10,090 bases of DNA. It comes from Rhodospirillaceae bacterium CCH5-H10. GTDB taxonomy: Bacteria > Pseudomonadota > Alphaproteobacteria > Reyranellales > Reyranellaceae. The stretch covers positions 1 to 10,090 of the forward strand of contig LSKJ01000491.1 of NCBI GenBank assembly GCA_001557035.1, written 5' to 3'. Below, in pieces: positions 1 through 9,098 of the stretch. Positions within the stretch are counted from its first letter, which is position 1, and every line of letters starts with the position of its first letter. The notes below the pieces were generated by a model. It had not been told where the DNA came from and searched no databases. It was given only the letters and a program-made list of their open reading frames with translations. Both the position numbers and the translations under genes were made by a program.

Positions 1-1097
1 TCCAGCGTCCGGGCCAGTCCCGCCGGATCGGACAGCGAGCACAGCCGGGCCGCGCGCCAGAGATCGGCGGCCAGCAGCTTCTGCGCCGGCGTATCGCTCA
101 TGATCACGGGCAACCCGGCCAGCAGGTAGGTGAAGATCTTGTTGGTGAGGCAGATCCGGCGGTTCTCGCTGACATCGGTCTCCAGCGACAGGCCAATATC
201 GTAGTCGGCCGCCAGCCTCACCATCTCGCCCGGCGGCGCCATCGGCAGCAGCTTCACGCGGTCGCCGATGCCGAGCGACGCCGCCAGCGCCAGCAACGCA
301 TCGCCATGGCCCCAGCGATTGCTGCCCCTAATGTCGAGCGTCACTGGTGCGGTGGTCTGCGCCATGGCCTGGATGAAGGCCTGCAGGCCACGATCCGGCC
401 CGATCGTCTGCGAGAACCAGTAGGCGCGCAGCGCCGCCCCCTCGCCTCGTGTCTTGGGCACGGCGGGCGCCATCGACAGAGGAAAGACGTTCAGGACGGT
501 AACCGGCTCGGCGATGCCGTAGCGCGCTGCATAGGCCTTGCCGATCAGCGGCGCGGCAGCGGTCAGGTGCGCACACTCGGGCAGGATCGCGCCCTCAACG
601 ATCCCGATCATGCGCATGCGGAAGGCATCGTCGGCGCTGCCCGTGCCCTCGCCGGAATGGAAATCCTCGGCATCGAATCCCAGCAGCGCGCCATGCCGGC
701 GGGCGGCCTCGGCGGCGGCCGGCAGCGCTGCAACATAGTGGGCGATATAGAGATCGGCCTTCACCTCGCGCGTCCGGCGCAGGAGCGCCGAGACCGGCGT
801 GCGGGCGCTGCGCGCGGCGATACCGAGCGGCACCCTCGATCCGACGGCCGAAAGCCCCTTCGCCAGAGCCGTGGCGGCACGCGCGGTCACGCCCTCGTCG
901 GCCGAGCGCGGCACGCGGATCACCTTCCAGGGCGCAACCGCTTCGATTTCGTCGTCGGCCTCGCGCAGCGCGGCGTTGTAGTTGCAGACGATGGCGGTGA
1001 CGCCGTACCCCGCACCGTGCAGGGCGTCCGCCTCCTTGAGCACCCGCGGGTTGGAGGCGAGATTGCCGGGGCTGACGATGCAGACCGCGCGTTGCAT
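1..1097 (-). CDS. GT4-family glycosyltransferase (group 1), 3' end cut by the window edge
   Basis: My translation from the ATG at 1097 stays open for 365 codons to the left edge, so the C-terminus is missing. It reads as a cytoplasmic GT-B glycosyltransferase that would add a sugar from a nucleotide donor to the lipid-linked glycan. Residues 1-21 (MQRAVCIVSPGN, then SNPRVLKEA) match the N-terminal Rossmann start of GT4 enzymes, where an NPR-type motif is common. FDAEDFHSGE (141-150) is typical of one GT4 subgroup. The donor-binding half contains YDIGLSLE (299-306) and NRRICLTNKIFTYLLAGLPV (312-331), the usual position of the C-terminal nucleotide-sugar site. The start lies 11 bases after the wzt stop, with no clear ribosome binding site, so it is probably translated from the same transcript. 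The exact sugar and linkage cannot be read from sequence. Confidence 0.88.
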   Translation of the reverse strand, partial: MQRAVCIVSPGNLASNPRVLKEADALHGAGYGVTAIVCNYNAALREADDEIEAVAPWKVIRVPRSADEGVTARAATALAKGLSAVGSRVPLGIAARSARTPVSALLRRTREVKADLYIAHYVAALPAAAEAARRHGALLGFDAEDFHSGEGTGSADDAFRMRMIGIVEGAILPECAHLTAAAPLIGKAYAARYGIAEPVTVLNVFPLSMAPAVPKTRGEGAALRAYWFSQTIGPDRGLQAFIQAMAQTTAPVTLDIRGSNRWGHGDALLALAASLGIGDRVKLLPMAPPGEMVRLAADYDIGLSLETDVSENRRICLTNKIFTYLLAGLPVIMSDTPAQKLLAADLWRAARLCSLSDPAGLARTL

Positions 1098-1108
1098 GGC
1101 GGCGGCGG

Positions 1109-2398
<1,290 letters not shown>

Positions 2399-2400
2399 GG

Positions 2401-3243
2401 TCAGATCAGGTCCGCAAAGCCGCGTTCGGTGCGGCGGAAGGTGCGGATGCCGAGCCACAGCATGAACGCGGTGACGAGCAGGCTGACCGCGAAGCCCGGC
2501 AGGTAGAGCGGACTGTCGCCCCCCAGGATGGCCCAGCGGAAGCCGTCGATCACGCCGACCATCGGGTTGATGCTGTAGAGGAGTTGCCATTCCGGCGGCA
2601 CGACCTTGGCCGAGAAGCCGACCGGCGAGACGTAGAGGCCGATCTGCACGACGAAGGGAATGACGAACCGGAAATCGCGGTACTTGACGACGACGGCCGC
2701 CGCCCACAGCGCCGGCCCGATGGCCACGGCCACCGCCAGGGCGACGAAGAACGGCAGCATCAGGATGTGCCAGTCGGGCACCACGCCATACCACAGCATG
2801 ACCCCTGCCAGGATGACGAGGCTCACGCAGAAGTCGACGAGGCCGACCATCACGGTCGCAAACGGTATGATGATGCGCGGGAAGTAGACCTTGCTGACCA
2901 GTTGCGAGTTGGTCAACACGCTGCCCGACGCATCGCTCAGGATCGAGGAAGCCAGTGTCCACGGCAACAGGCCGGCAAACACCAGCACCGCGTAGGGCGC
3001 AGCCCCTTCCGTCGGGAGCTTGGCGAGCTTGCCGAAGACGATCGTGAACACCACCATGGTGATGAACGGCCGCACGAACGCCCAGGCCAGGCCGATCACC
3101 GTCTGCTTGTAGCGCACCGCAACGTCGCGCCAGGCGAGGATGAAGAACAGCTCGCGATATCGCCACAAGTCGCGCCAGTACTGGCGATCGGCACGTCCGG
3201 CCTCGAGAATGAGCCGCTGCGAAGGGCGGTCGCTGGAAATCAT
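2401..3243 (-). CDS. wzm: ABC transporter permease for polysaccharide export (Wzm-like)
   Basis: This 280-residue integral membrane protein belongs to the ABC-2 permease family and would form the channel partner of the adjacent Wzt ATPase. The cytoplasmic N-terminus leads into a conserved amphipathic region, LAWRDVAVRYKQTVIGLAWA (36-55), followed by about six hydrophobic segments near residues 57-72, 84-103, 127-151, 159-185, 193-210 and 248-266. SKVYFPR (117-123) and SINPMVGVIDGFRWA (224-238) are typical of O-antigen and teichoic-acid exporters. The ATG at 3243 overlaps the preceding glycosyltransferase stop as ATGA, and this start gives a normal family length. The reading frame is open well upstream, but that part translates to Arg/Ala-rich low-complexity sequence antisense to no family and out of frame with a real gene, so I excluded it. 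No Shine-Dalgarno site is evident, so translation probably depends on coupling. Confidence 0.95.
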   Translation of the reverse strand: MISSDRPSQRLILEAGRADRQYWRDLWRYRELFFILAWRDVAVRYKQTVIGLAWAFVRPFITMVVFTIVFGKLAKLPTEGAAPYAVLVFAGLLPWTLASSILSDASGSVLTNSQLVSKVYFPRIIIPFATVMVGLVDFCVSLVILAGVMLWYGVVPDWHILMLPFFVALAVAVAIGPALWAAAVVVKYRDFRFVIPFVVQIGLYVSPVGFSAKVVPPEWQLLYSINPMVGVIDGFRWAILGGDSPLYLPGFAVSLLVTAFMLWLGIRTFRRTERGFADLI

Positions 3244-4340
3244 GGACGGGAAGTCATACGACGCGGCTGGTCCGAAAGGCGAGCGTAGAGTGCACGGGCC
3301 GCAGCGACAAAAGAGGGCCGGCGATAGGGTTCGACGGCTGCCGGATCGGCCCGTCCCAATGCAAGTTGTTGCTCGATGGCGTCGGCGAGTGCCTGGCGAT
3401 CGGCGGGATCGACGATGACGCCGACTCGCTCGTCGGGAATCGCATCGGCGGTGCCGCCGCCCTTGCCGCCGACCACGCGCAGGCCGCAGGCGGCCGCTTC
3501 GAGATAGACGATGCCGAACCCCTCCTCCGTGCTCGGCATGACGTAGAGGTCCGCGAGTCGATACAGATCGGGAAGGTCCGCGTCGGGCACGAAGCCCAGG
3601 AAGCGCACCGCACCGGGCGCCACTTCGGCCGCCACTGTTTCGAGACGCGCCCGGTCGTCGCCGTCTCCGGCAACGACATGAACGAGTTGCGGGAACTTCT
3701 CCCGCAGGCGCGCCAGCACCGAGAAAACCGGCTCGTGTCCCTTGTAGCGTTCGTTCGCGGCGAGCCGCCCGACGGTGAGGAGGATCGGCCCGGCCCCGAG
3801 CCCGAGCCGCTCGCGCAGGGCTTCGGAGGGCGGCCCCGGCGTGAAAACATCCTGCACCGTATCGGGCAGAACGCGCACGCGCTCCGGCGCGAGGTCGACC
3901 CAGCCCAGCAGGATGCGCCGTGTCTCGCGGCTGACGGTGCTCACCAGATCGGCGCGGCCGATCAGGCGCCGCACCAGGCCGCGGCGATCCTTCCACACAT
4001 CGGTGCCGTGCGCCTGGATCCAGTAGTGCGCCCCCAGCAGGCGCGCGAGCAGGTAGCCCAGCGGCGCCATGAAGACGTGGCCGCAGAACACCGTGTCGAC
4101 CGGCCGGAACCGCCACGCCGCCACGATCGCCGCCAACGAGAATCTCAGCCGGCCGAAGATCGGTGGGTTCTGGCGCACGCCGGGCGGCAGGGCGATTCCG
4201 CTGGCATCGCCATGGCGCGGCAGGATCAGTATCTCGACGTCACCGTCGGCCAGCGCGTCGAACAGGTCCTGATTGTAGCGGGCGATGCCGCCGCGCGCGC
4301 CGTAGCAATCGCCCACGAGGGCGAGGATGCGGGAGGCCAT
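3240..4340 (-). CDS. GT4-family glycosyltransferase (complete)
   Basis: This 366-residue cytoplasmic GT-B enzyme is expected to transfer a sugar from a nucleotide donor to the growing lipid-linked glycan with retention of configuration. The N-terminal acceptor domain has the Gly-rich loop ARGGIARY (15-22) and an IQAHGTDVWKD segment (108-118) that matches the AHGxD motif of the family. The C-terminal donor domain begins near LLTVGRL (187-193). It has VVAGDGDDR (222-230), VRFLGFV (245-251) and the diagnostic E-x7-E motif EGFGIVYLE (273-281). Length is usual for GT4. The ATG at 4340 lies 8 bases after the asparagine synthase stop, and its own TGA overlaps the wzm start by 4 bases, placing it firmly in the operon. 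It is a different GT4 subgroup from the enzyme at the left edge, so the two probably make different linkages. Donor and acceptor are unknown. Confidence 0.93.
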   Translation of the reverse strand: MASRILALVGDCYGARGGIARYNQDLFDALADGDVEILILPRHGDASGIALPPGVRQNPPIFGRLRFSLAAIVAAWRFRPVDTVFCGHVFMAPLGYLLARLLGAHYWIQAHGTDVWKDRRGLVRRLIGRADLVSTVSRETRRILLGWVDLAPERVRVLPDTVQDVFTPGPPSEALRERLGLGAGPILLTVGRLAANERYKGHEPVFSVLARLREKFPQLVHVVAGDGDDRARLETVAAEVAPGAVRFLGFVPDADLPDLYRLADLYVMPSTEEGFGIVYLEAAACGLRVVGGKGGGTADAIPDERVGVIVDPADRQALADAIEQQLALGRADPAAVEPYRRPSFVAAARALYARLSDQPRRMTSRP

Positions 4341-4348
4341 CGCGCCGC

Positions 4349-6181
4349 TTAGACCGCCGCCGGGCCGGTCCAGCCGGCGCGCCAGACATCGAGCGCCCAG
4401 GCGCGCGAAGCCGCGGAGAGATCGATGCCCCCTTGCCGGGGCGCGCCGGCCGCTTCGCGCAGCCAGCGCCCGACCGGTGTCGAGAAGCCGGTCTTGCGGC
4501 GATGACGGACGCTGTCGGGCAAGGGCGGCTCGGGCACCGCGGCAATGGCGTCCTTGGCATTCATGCCGGCCAGCACAGACCCGGGCGGCAGCGCCGCGAG
4601 GAAGAAGGGATCGACGAATGGCACGCGGATCTCGACACCGTGGGACATGCCGGCCCAGTCGGAGTCGCGCAGGAGCTGGTTGCGCATGTAGAGCGACGTT
4701 TCGAGCGCGGCCACCCGATCAAAGTCGCCGAGCGGCTGACCCGTCCGGATCGCGTCGGCGATGCGGCTGAGCGGCGCCAGCCGGCGCAACCCCTCCTCGA
4801 CCAGCGCCGGATCGAGCACCTCGTCGAGTTCCCACGGCATATAGACGCTGCGGCGCAGGAGATAGGCGCCGGCCCAGCTGCCGCCATACTGCAGTACGCC
4901 CGCCGCCTTGGGATGCATTTTCAGGCCGGCGGATATGGCACCGGACAGGGCATGTCGTGCCAGCGCGCCGATCCCGGGAATCCACGAGACCGGCCGCAGC
5001 CAATGGACGCTACGCGGCACGTCGACGAAAGACGGGTAGCCGCCGAAACACTCGTCGGCGCCGAGTCCGCTCAACGCCACCTTGATGCCGGCCTCATGCG
5101 CGGCCTTGGCGACGAACCAGGTGTTGATGCCGTCGACGGTCGGCAGGTCCATCGCGTCCAGCAGCGCCGGCAGGTCGCGCTCGAACTCGGCACGGTCGAC
5201 GGTGCGCACGATGTGCCGCGCGTCGTAGCGTGCCGCGACCTCGGCCGCGAGCGGCGCCTCGTCGAGCGGCATCCCCTGGAATTCCTGGAAGCCCAGCGTC
5301 ACCGCGGTGATGTCCCGGACGCCGAGCCCCGCCATCGTTCCCAGCAACGCACCCGAATCGATGCCCGCCGACAGGAACACGGCAACCGGCACGTCGGCTT
5401 CCAGATGATAGCGCACCGACTCCCGCACGGCCCCGGCGACGCGCGCATTGGCATCCTTGGCGGAAGCAGAGGACGCCCGGTCGGCCAGCGCCGCCGCCAC
5501 GTCGTAGTAGCGCTGCGGCAGTCCGGGCCCGGTGGCATCCACCGTCAGCGTCGTTCCCGCCGGCAGGGACTGGATGCCGCGCCAGACTGTGAAAGGCTCC
5601 GGCACGCTGCCGAACAGGTGGAAGCCGACGATGCCGGCCGGATCGGGATCGCGCGAGACCGCGCCGCCCGCCAGCAGCGCCTTCGCCTGCGAGGCGAAGC
5701 GCACCGTCCAGCCATCGTCGGCCCAGTAGAGCGGCTTGATGCCCAGCGGATCGCGCGCCAGCAGCAGCGTGCGCTTGTCCGCATCCCAGATTCCGAAGGC
5801 GAACATGCCGCGCAGCCGGCTCACCATGGCCGCGCCGTACTCCGCGTAGAGTTGCAGCAGGACCTCGGTGTCCGATCCGCTGCGGAAGGTGCGCCCCCTC
5901 GCCTGCAGCTCGGCGCGCAATTCGCGATAGTTATAGATCTCGCCGTTGAAGGTGATGCTGAGCCGGCCGTCGCTGGCGTGCATCGGCTGGGCGCCGCCCT
6001 CAGACAGGTCGATGATGGCAAGCCTCAGGTGTCCGAAACCGGTGCGGCCGTCGTCGCTCAGCCACAGGCCGCTGCCGTCGGGGCCGCGGGCGACCATGCG
6101 CTCGTTCATGCGAACGAGCTCGCCGCGGTCGACCCGGGGCGCGACGTCGAGATAGGCGTGGATGCCTGCTATGCCGCACAT
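4349..6181 (-). CDS. asnB: Glutamine-hydrolysing asparagine synthase family amidotransferase (AsnB-like)
   Basis: The 610-residue protein has both AsnB domains. The N-terminal class II glutaminase (about 1-215) starts MCGIAG, so Cys2 becomes the nucleophile after Met removal. It also has FNGEIYNY (78-85), SGSDTEVLL (101-109) and DPLGIKPLYW (144-153). The C-terminal ATP-pyrophosphatase domain (about 235-610) has the PP-loop as FLSAGIDSG (269-277), then SGLGADECFGGY (371-382), a SHGVEIRVPFVDP segment and a late KTGFSTPVGRWL segment. The family activates a carboxylate by adenylation and uses ammonia from glutamine to form an amide. In polysaccharide clusters such homologues often amidate uronic-type sugars rather than make free asparagine; here that role is inferred from context. 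The PP-loop usually reads SGGxDSS, so Ala272 and Gly277 are departures. The gene starts 16 bases after the sugar transferase stop. A housekeeping asparagine synthetase is the alternative. Confidence 0.93.
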   Translation of the reverse strand: MCGIAGIHAYLDVAPRVDRGELVRMNERMVARGPDGSGLWLSDDGRTGFGHLRLAIIDLSEGGAQPMHASDGRLSITFNGEIYNYRELRAELQARGRTFRSGSDTEVLLQLYAEYGAAMVSRLRGMFAFGIWDADKRTLLLARDPLGIKPLYWADDGWTVRFASQAKALLAGGAVSRDPDPAGIVGFHLFGSVPEPFTVWRGIQSLPAGTTLTVDATGPGLPQRYYDVAAALADRASSASAKDANARVAGAVRESVRYHLEADVPVAVFLSAGIDSGALLGTMAGLGVRDITAVTLGFQEFQGMPLDEAPLAAEVAARYDARHIVRTVDRAEFERDLPALLDAMDLPTVDGINTWFVAKAAHEAGIKVALSGLGADECFGGYPSFVDVPRSVHWLRPVSWIPGIGALARHALSGAISAGLKMHPKAAGVLQYGGSWAGAYLLRRSVYMPWELDEVLDPALVEEGLRRLAPLSRIADAIRTGQPLGDFDRVAALETSLYMRNQLLRDSDWAGMSHGVEIRVPFVDPFFLAALPPGSVLAGMNAKDAIAAVPEPPLPDSVRHRRKTGFSTPVGRWLREAAGAPRQGGIDLSAASRAWALDVWRAGWTGPAAV

Positions 6182-6197
6182 GCTGTCGCGCCGGAGT

Positions 6198-7481
6198 CTA
6201 GCGCGCGCCGGTGCCGCGGAACACCACGGCGAAGGTCCGGAGCACGATCACCAGATCGAGCCACAGCGAGCAGTGCTTGAGATAGTAGAGGTCGTATTCG
6301 AGCTTCGCGCGCATCGCGTCGGCCTCGTGGGCATAGCCCTGGTTGATCTGCGCCCAGCCGGTTACGCCCGGCCGCACGATGCTGCGCAGGGCAAAGTGCT
6401 CGATGTCCCGCACATAGCCCTGCTCCAGCGAGGCCGCCTCCGGACGCGGGCCGACCCAGCTCATGTCGCCCTTCAGGATGTTGAACAGCTGCGGCAGCTC
6501 GTCGAGGCGGCAGAGCCTGAGAAAGTGCCCGCTGCGCGTGATGCGCGGGTCGGACGAGGTCGTGAAGCTCGGCCCCGGCACGCCCACGAACATGGTGCGG
6601 AACTTGACCATGCGGAACGACTGGCCGCGACGGCCGATGCGGGTCTGCAGGAAGAAGACGGGCCCCGGGCTATCGAGCCGGACGATCAACGCGATGATCG
6701 CCAGGATCGGCAGAAGCAGCGGCAGGAAAAGAACGGTCAATCCCCATTCAAGGGCACGGCGCACGACGAGGTACTGCCGCGACGGCAACAACGAACCGAA
6801 CTCGTTGGGCGACAGGCCACTGAGCGGCGTGCGGCCGGTCACGTTTTCCACCACGTAGCGACGGTCGAGCACGGGCACGCCGGCGATGGCGGCATCGGCC
6901 AGCGCCGCCATCTGGCCGTCTCCCAGGTCGATGCTCAGGTCGACCACGATCGCGTCGACGCGCAGACGGCGCTGACGGACGTCGTCGAAGTCGAGCCAGC
7001 GGCAGGTCGGCAGCTTCGGCAGGGTCGCGATCGTCGAATGCGGCATCACCGCGTAGTTGCGCACCAGATAACGGGCGCGGAGCTGGGCGATTACGGCCAT
7101 CCACAGCACGGTGAGGATGCCCGAACCGAAGAGCTGCACTCGCGAATAGTCCAGACGCAACAGCAGCAGGACCGTGGCGATCAGCGCGTAGGTGATGATG
7201 GCCACCGGCACGACCTGAGCGATGTTGAGGCCGGCGCCGGGAAACGCATCCAGTCGCCGTCCGCAGTACCACACGATCGCGTAGGCGATGGCGGTCGTGA
7301 CGATGGTCAGTTCCGAGGCGTCGAACGGCCCGACGAACGGTTCGTCGTTGGCATAGAGCGGGATCGGCAGCACGACGCAGAACAGGAAACCGAGAACCGC
7401 ATCGACCCATGTCTCGATGAAGCGCTGCGGCGCGGAGCGCATGCGCGTCGTTCGGCCTGTCCGCGGCTCATCGGACGGCAT
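6198..7481 (-). CDS. Polyprenyl-phosphate hexose-1-phosphate transferase (bacterial sugar transferase, WbaP/WcaJ/ExoY type)
   Basis: This inner-membrane enzyme would start glycan synthesis by moving a sugar-1-phosphate from a nucleotide sugar to undecaprenyl phosphate. Numbered from the ATG at 7481 (427 residues), hydrophobic segments lie near 26-43, 56-74, 86-109 and 118-133. A short soluble linker (about 174-224) and a membrane helix (245-267) precede the catalytic domain. That domain shows the sugar-transferase signatures: SPGPVFFLQTRIG (271-283), KFRTM (293-297), LDELPQLFNILKGDMSWVGP (326-345), RPGVTGWAQI (370-379) and LEYDLYYLKHCSLWLDL (394-410). Asp327-Glu328 corresponds to the catalytic dyad known from PglC-type enzymes. 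The four-helix N-terminal half makes it a long PHPT form. The start is uncertain: in-frame GTG codons at 7511 (GGGGGA just upstream) and 7532 would add 10 or 17 residues. A promoter about 100 bases upstream suggests it heads the downstream transcript. Confidence 0.94.
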   Translation of the reverse strand: MPSDEPRTGRTTRMRSAPQRFIETWVDAVLGFLFCVVLPIPLYANDEPFVGPFDASELTIVTTAIAYAIVWYCGRRLDAFPGAGLNIAQVVPVAIITYALIATVLLLLRLDYSRVQLFGSGILTVLWMAVIAQLRARYLVRNYAVMPHSTIATLPKLPTCRWLDFDDVRQRRLRVDAIVVDLSIDLGDGQMAALADAAIAGVPVLDRRYVVENVTGRTPLSGLSPNEFGSLLPSRQYLVVRRALEWGLTVLFLPLLLPILAIIALIVRLDSPGPVFFLQTRIGRRGQSFRMVKFRTMFVGVPGPSFTTSSDPRITRSGHFLRLCRLDELPQLFNILKGDMSWVGPRPEAASLEQGYVRDIEHFALRSIVRPGVTGWAQINQGYAHEADAMRAKLEYDLYYLKHCSLWLDLVIVLRTFAVVFRGTGAR

Positions 7482-7622
7482 GTCTACCCCAGTGACGATC
7501 GCTTTCCGCACCCCATGTCCCCCGGTGCACACCCAAGCCCGTCATCCAGCCTGCGGATCGATACGCATAGTTGCACTTGCGATGATTATATAATGTCCGC
7601 CGTCGGGGCGTAAAGCATTGCC
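7482..7622. other. Intergenic region between the ligase-family gene and the sugar transferase gene
   Basis: This is the largest clear break in the cluster: 141 bases if the sugar transferase starts at 7481, 90 if it starts at 7532. It contains an AT-rich island (7581-7594) that stands out in a high-GC window, with a sigma-70-like promoter on the minus strand. I see no open reading frame of note and no convincing intrinsic terminator. A possible 4-base-pair CGCC/GGCG stem near 7600-7612 is not followed by a T run. Transcription from the upstream genes may therefore continue through it. Confidence 0.6.
7585..7614 (-). promoter_or_regulatory. Putative sigma-70-type promoter for the sugar transferase operon
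   Basis: Read on the minus strand there is a perfect TATAAT (7590 down to 7585), preceded by TTTACG (7614 down to 7609) with an 18-base spacer. The -10 is a consensus match; the -35 is partial. Transcription would begin near 7578, giving a leader of roughly 45 to 100 bases depending on which sugar transferase start is used. The -10 lies inside the 10-base palindrome ATTATATAAT (7585-7594). Placement directly upstream of the priming enzyme is sensible, but the call rests on motif match and context only. Confidence 0.5.
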
Positions 7623-9098
7623 TCAGCGCTCGCCCCGGCTAAAGGCCTGCGCCCACCCCATGCCCAACAACGCGGCCGTGACGAAGCCGATGGCGGGCAT
7701 CTGCAGGCTGAAGTCGATCAGCGAATGCAGGATCGGAACCGCCGTGATGGCGAAGGCCGCGGCAGGAAGATAGCGATTGGCCAGCCGGCGCCGCAGTGCC
7801 CCCCTCAGGCAGACCGCCCACGGCAGAAGAACGATCGCCATGGCCGGAATAGCCGCGAGAACACCCAGTTCGACAATGGTCTCCAGCGGCGTCGAATGCG
7901 CGATATCGTTGGGCTGCAGGCTGTTTGGCGGCTGAAACAGTGCGAATACGTCGCCGAAACTGCCCAGCCCCCAGCCCATCAAGGGCGACAGGCCGATCGC
8001 CTGGAACGCCGCCGACCAGATGCGAAGCCGTGACGAATCGTCGGCCGAAACGGCGAACTTGGACAGCAGCGCACTGCCGGCAATGATCCCGACCACGACG
8101 AACAGCACCACGCCTGCGATGAATACCCGGCCGAGATCGGGACGCGACCGCCAGCGGCCGCGCATCAGCAGAAGGCCGAACGCCAGCAGTGCCGCCGCCG
8201 CGGCACCGAAGCCGGCGCGCGAGGCCGACATCATCATGCCGCCCAGCATGAGCAGCGAAACGGCGAGGAACACGACCCGCGGACCGGTGAACCAGTCGAG
8301 GAAGCCGACTTCCTCGTCGTCGTCGTCATAGCCATGGGGCAGGTTCGCCGCATCCCGCGGGGTGTGCTTGCTGAAAACCAGCGCGAGCGCCGCCAGGATG
8401 GACATTCCCATGTAACAGGCAAAGGAGTTGCTGTTCACGAAGGTGCCGCCCATGGGGCAACGGTCGGTCGGCGTCAGTTCGAACTGCTTGCGCAGATAGC
8501 TGCCGAGGTAGCAGGAGTTCGTCGACATTTGCATGGCGATGCCATAGGCCACGACCAGCACGCCGCTGATCACCAGCGCCATGAGGAACCATCGGGCATT
8601 GTCGCGGTCGCGGCACACGGCGCGCGCGATCAGGAAGATAAGCGCGCAGGCCAGGCATTTCAGAAGGGAATTCCGCGCCGCGTCGGCGGCGATCGCCGGA
8701 ATGGGCGCGCGGGCGCTGCCGAGAATCTCGGCGGCCCGCTGGAACAGCCACGCATCGGCGGTGAGCGGCGTCCACGTCGTCGTCTGCCACACCGCGAAGA
8801 TCGCGAAGAACAGCCAGCAGCCAATCAGCACGAGGAACGGAATCCGCTCGACCGATCCCACCGAATGACCGCCGCGGACCCCGAGGCCCAGGGCGATCGG
8901 GATGGAGATCAGGCCGAGCATGACGCAGAGCGGCGCCCAGGCCCAGTCGCGGTTGGCACCCATCGGCAGGGCCGCGAGTGTCACCATGGCGAAGAAAATG
9001 AAGACGGTCGTGCGGTCGATCGCGCGGCGGGCGAACCAGCGCCAGTCGTGCAGGACGACGACACCGGGTTCGTGGCCCTTCTCGGTCCATTCGGTCAT
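7623..9098 (-). CDS. O-antigen ligase/polymerase family membrane protein (Wzy_C/WaaL-like)
   Basis: This 491-residue protein has about 11-12 hydrophobic segments (near 31-46, 52-74, 86-106, 145-161, 170-190, 226-243, 273-291, 294-312, 325-345, 407-430, 446-462 and 468-485), the architecture of the O-antigen ligase superfamily. Family features include GGTFVNSNSFACYMGM (217-232), SASRAGFG (291-298) with an Arg in the position often conserved, and RLRIWSAAFQAIGLSPLMGW (357-376). The periplasmic stretch DIAHSTPLETIVELG (398-412) has a candidate catalytic His401, and SLIDFSLQMPA (459-469) follows. WaaL enzymes join undecaprenyl-linked polymer to lipid A-core in the periplasm, while Wzy enzymes polymerise repeats. 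The neighbouring ABC exporter favours a ligase, but sequence alone cannot separate the two. The ATG at 9098 overlaps the preceding stop as ATGA, with GGAAG about 8 bases upstream. An acidic run at 258-263 (DDDDEE) lies in a loop between helices. Confidence 0.88.
   Translation of the reverse strand: MTEWTEKGHEPGVVVLHDWRWFARRAIDRTTVFIFFAMVTLAALPMGANRDWAWAPLCVMLGLISIPIALGLGVRGGHSVGSVERIPFLVLIGCWLFFAIFAVWQTTTWTPLTADAWLFQRAAEILGSARAPIPAIAADAARNSLLKCLACALIFLIARAVCRDRDNARWFLMALVISGVLVVAYGIAMQMSTNSCYLGSYLRKQFELTPTDRCPMGGTFVNSNSFACYMGMSILAALALVFSKHTPRDAANLPHGYDDDDEEVGFLDWFTGPRVVFLAVSLLMLGGMMMSASRAGFGAAAAALLAFGLLLMRGRWRSRPDLGRVFIAGVVLFVVVGIIAGSALLSKFAVSADDSSRLRIWSAAFQAIGLSPLMGWGLGSFGDVFALFQPPNSLQPNDIAHSTPLETIVELGVLAAIPAMAIVLLPWAVCLRGALRRRLANRYLPAAAFAITAVPILHSLIDFSLQMPAIGFVTAALLGMGWAQAFSRGER

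Noticed and set aside
3244..4116. Upstream in-frame extension of wzm
   Set aside because: The frame is open, but it overlaps the GT4 gene in another frame and translates to Arg/Ala/Gly-rich sequence. The ATG at 3243 gives a normal permease.
4163..6280. Very long plus-strand open frame (705 codons) opposite the AsnB-like gene
   Set aside because: The minus strand carries all AsnB motifs in order. The plus product is Arg/Gly/His-rich with no recognisable domain, so it is a GC-driven shadow.
7571..7594. Divergent plus-strand promoter using TATAAT at 7589-7594
   Set aside because: The nearest -35-like TTGCAC is only about 12 bases away, and no credible plus-strand gene follows. The second TATAAT follows from the palindrome.
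7600..7612. Possible terminator hairpin after the ligase-family gene
   Set aside because: Only a 4-base-pair CGCC/GGCG stem can form, without a following T run.
6162..7613. Plus-strand open frame (483 codons) opposite the sugar transferase
   Set aside because: It is antisense to a clear PHPT, with a biased His/Asp/Gln/Arg composition and no hydrophobic segments or motifs.
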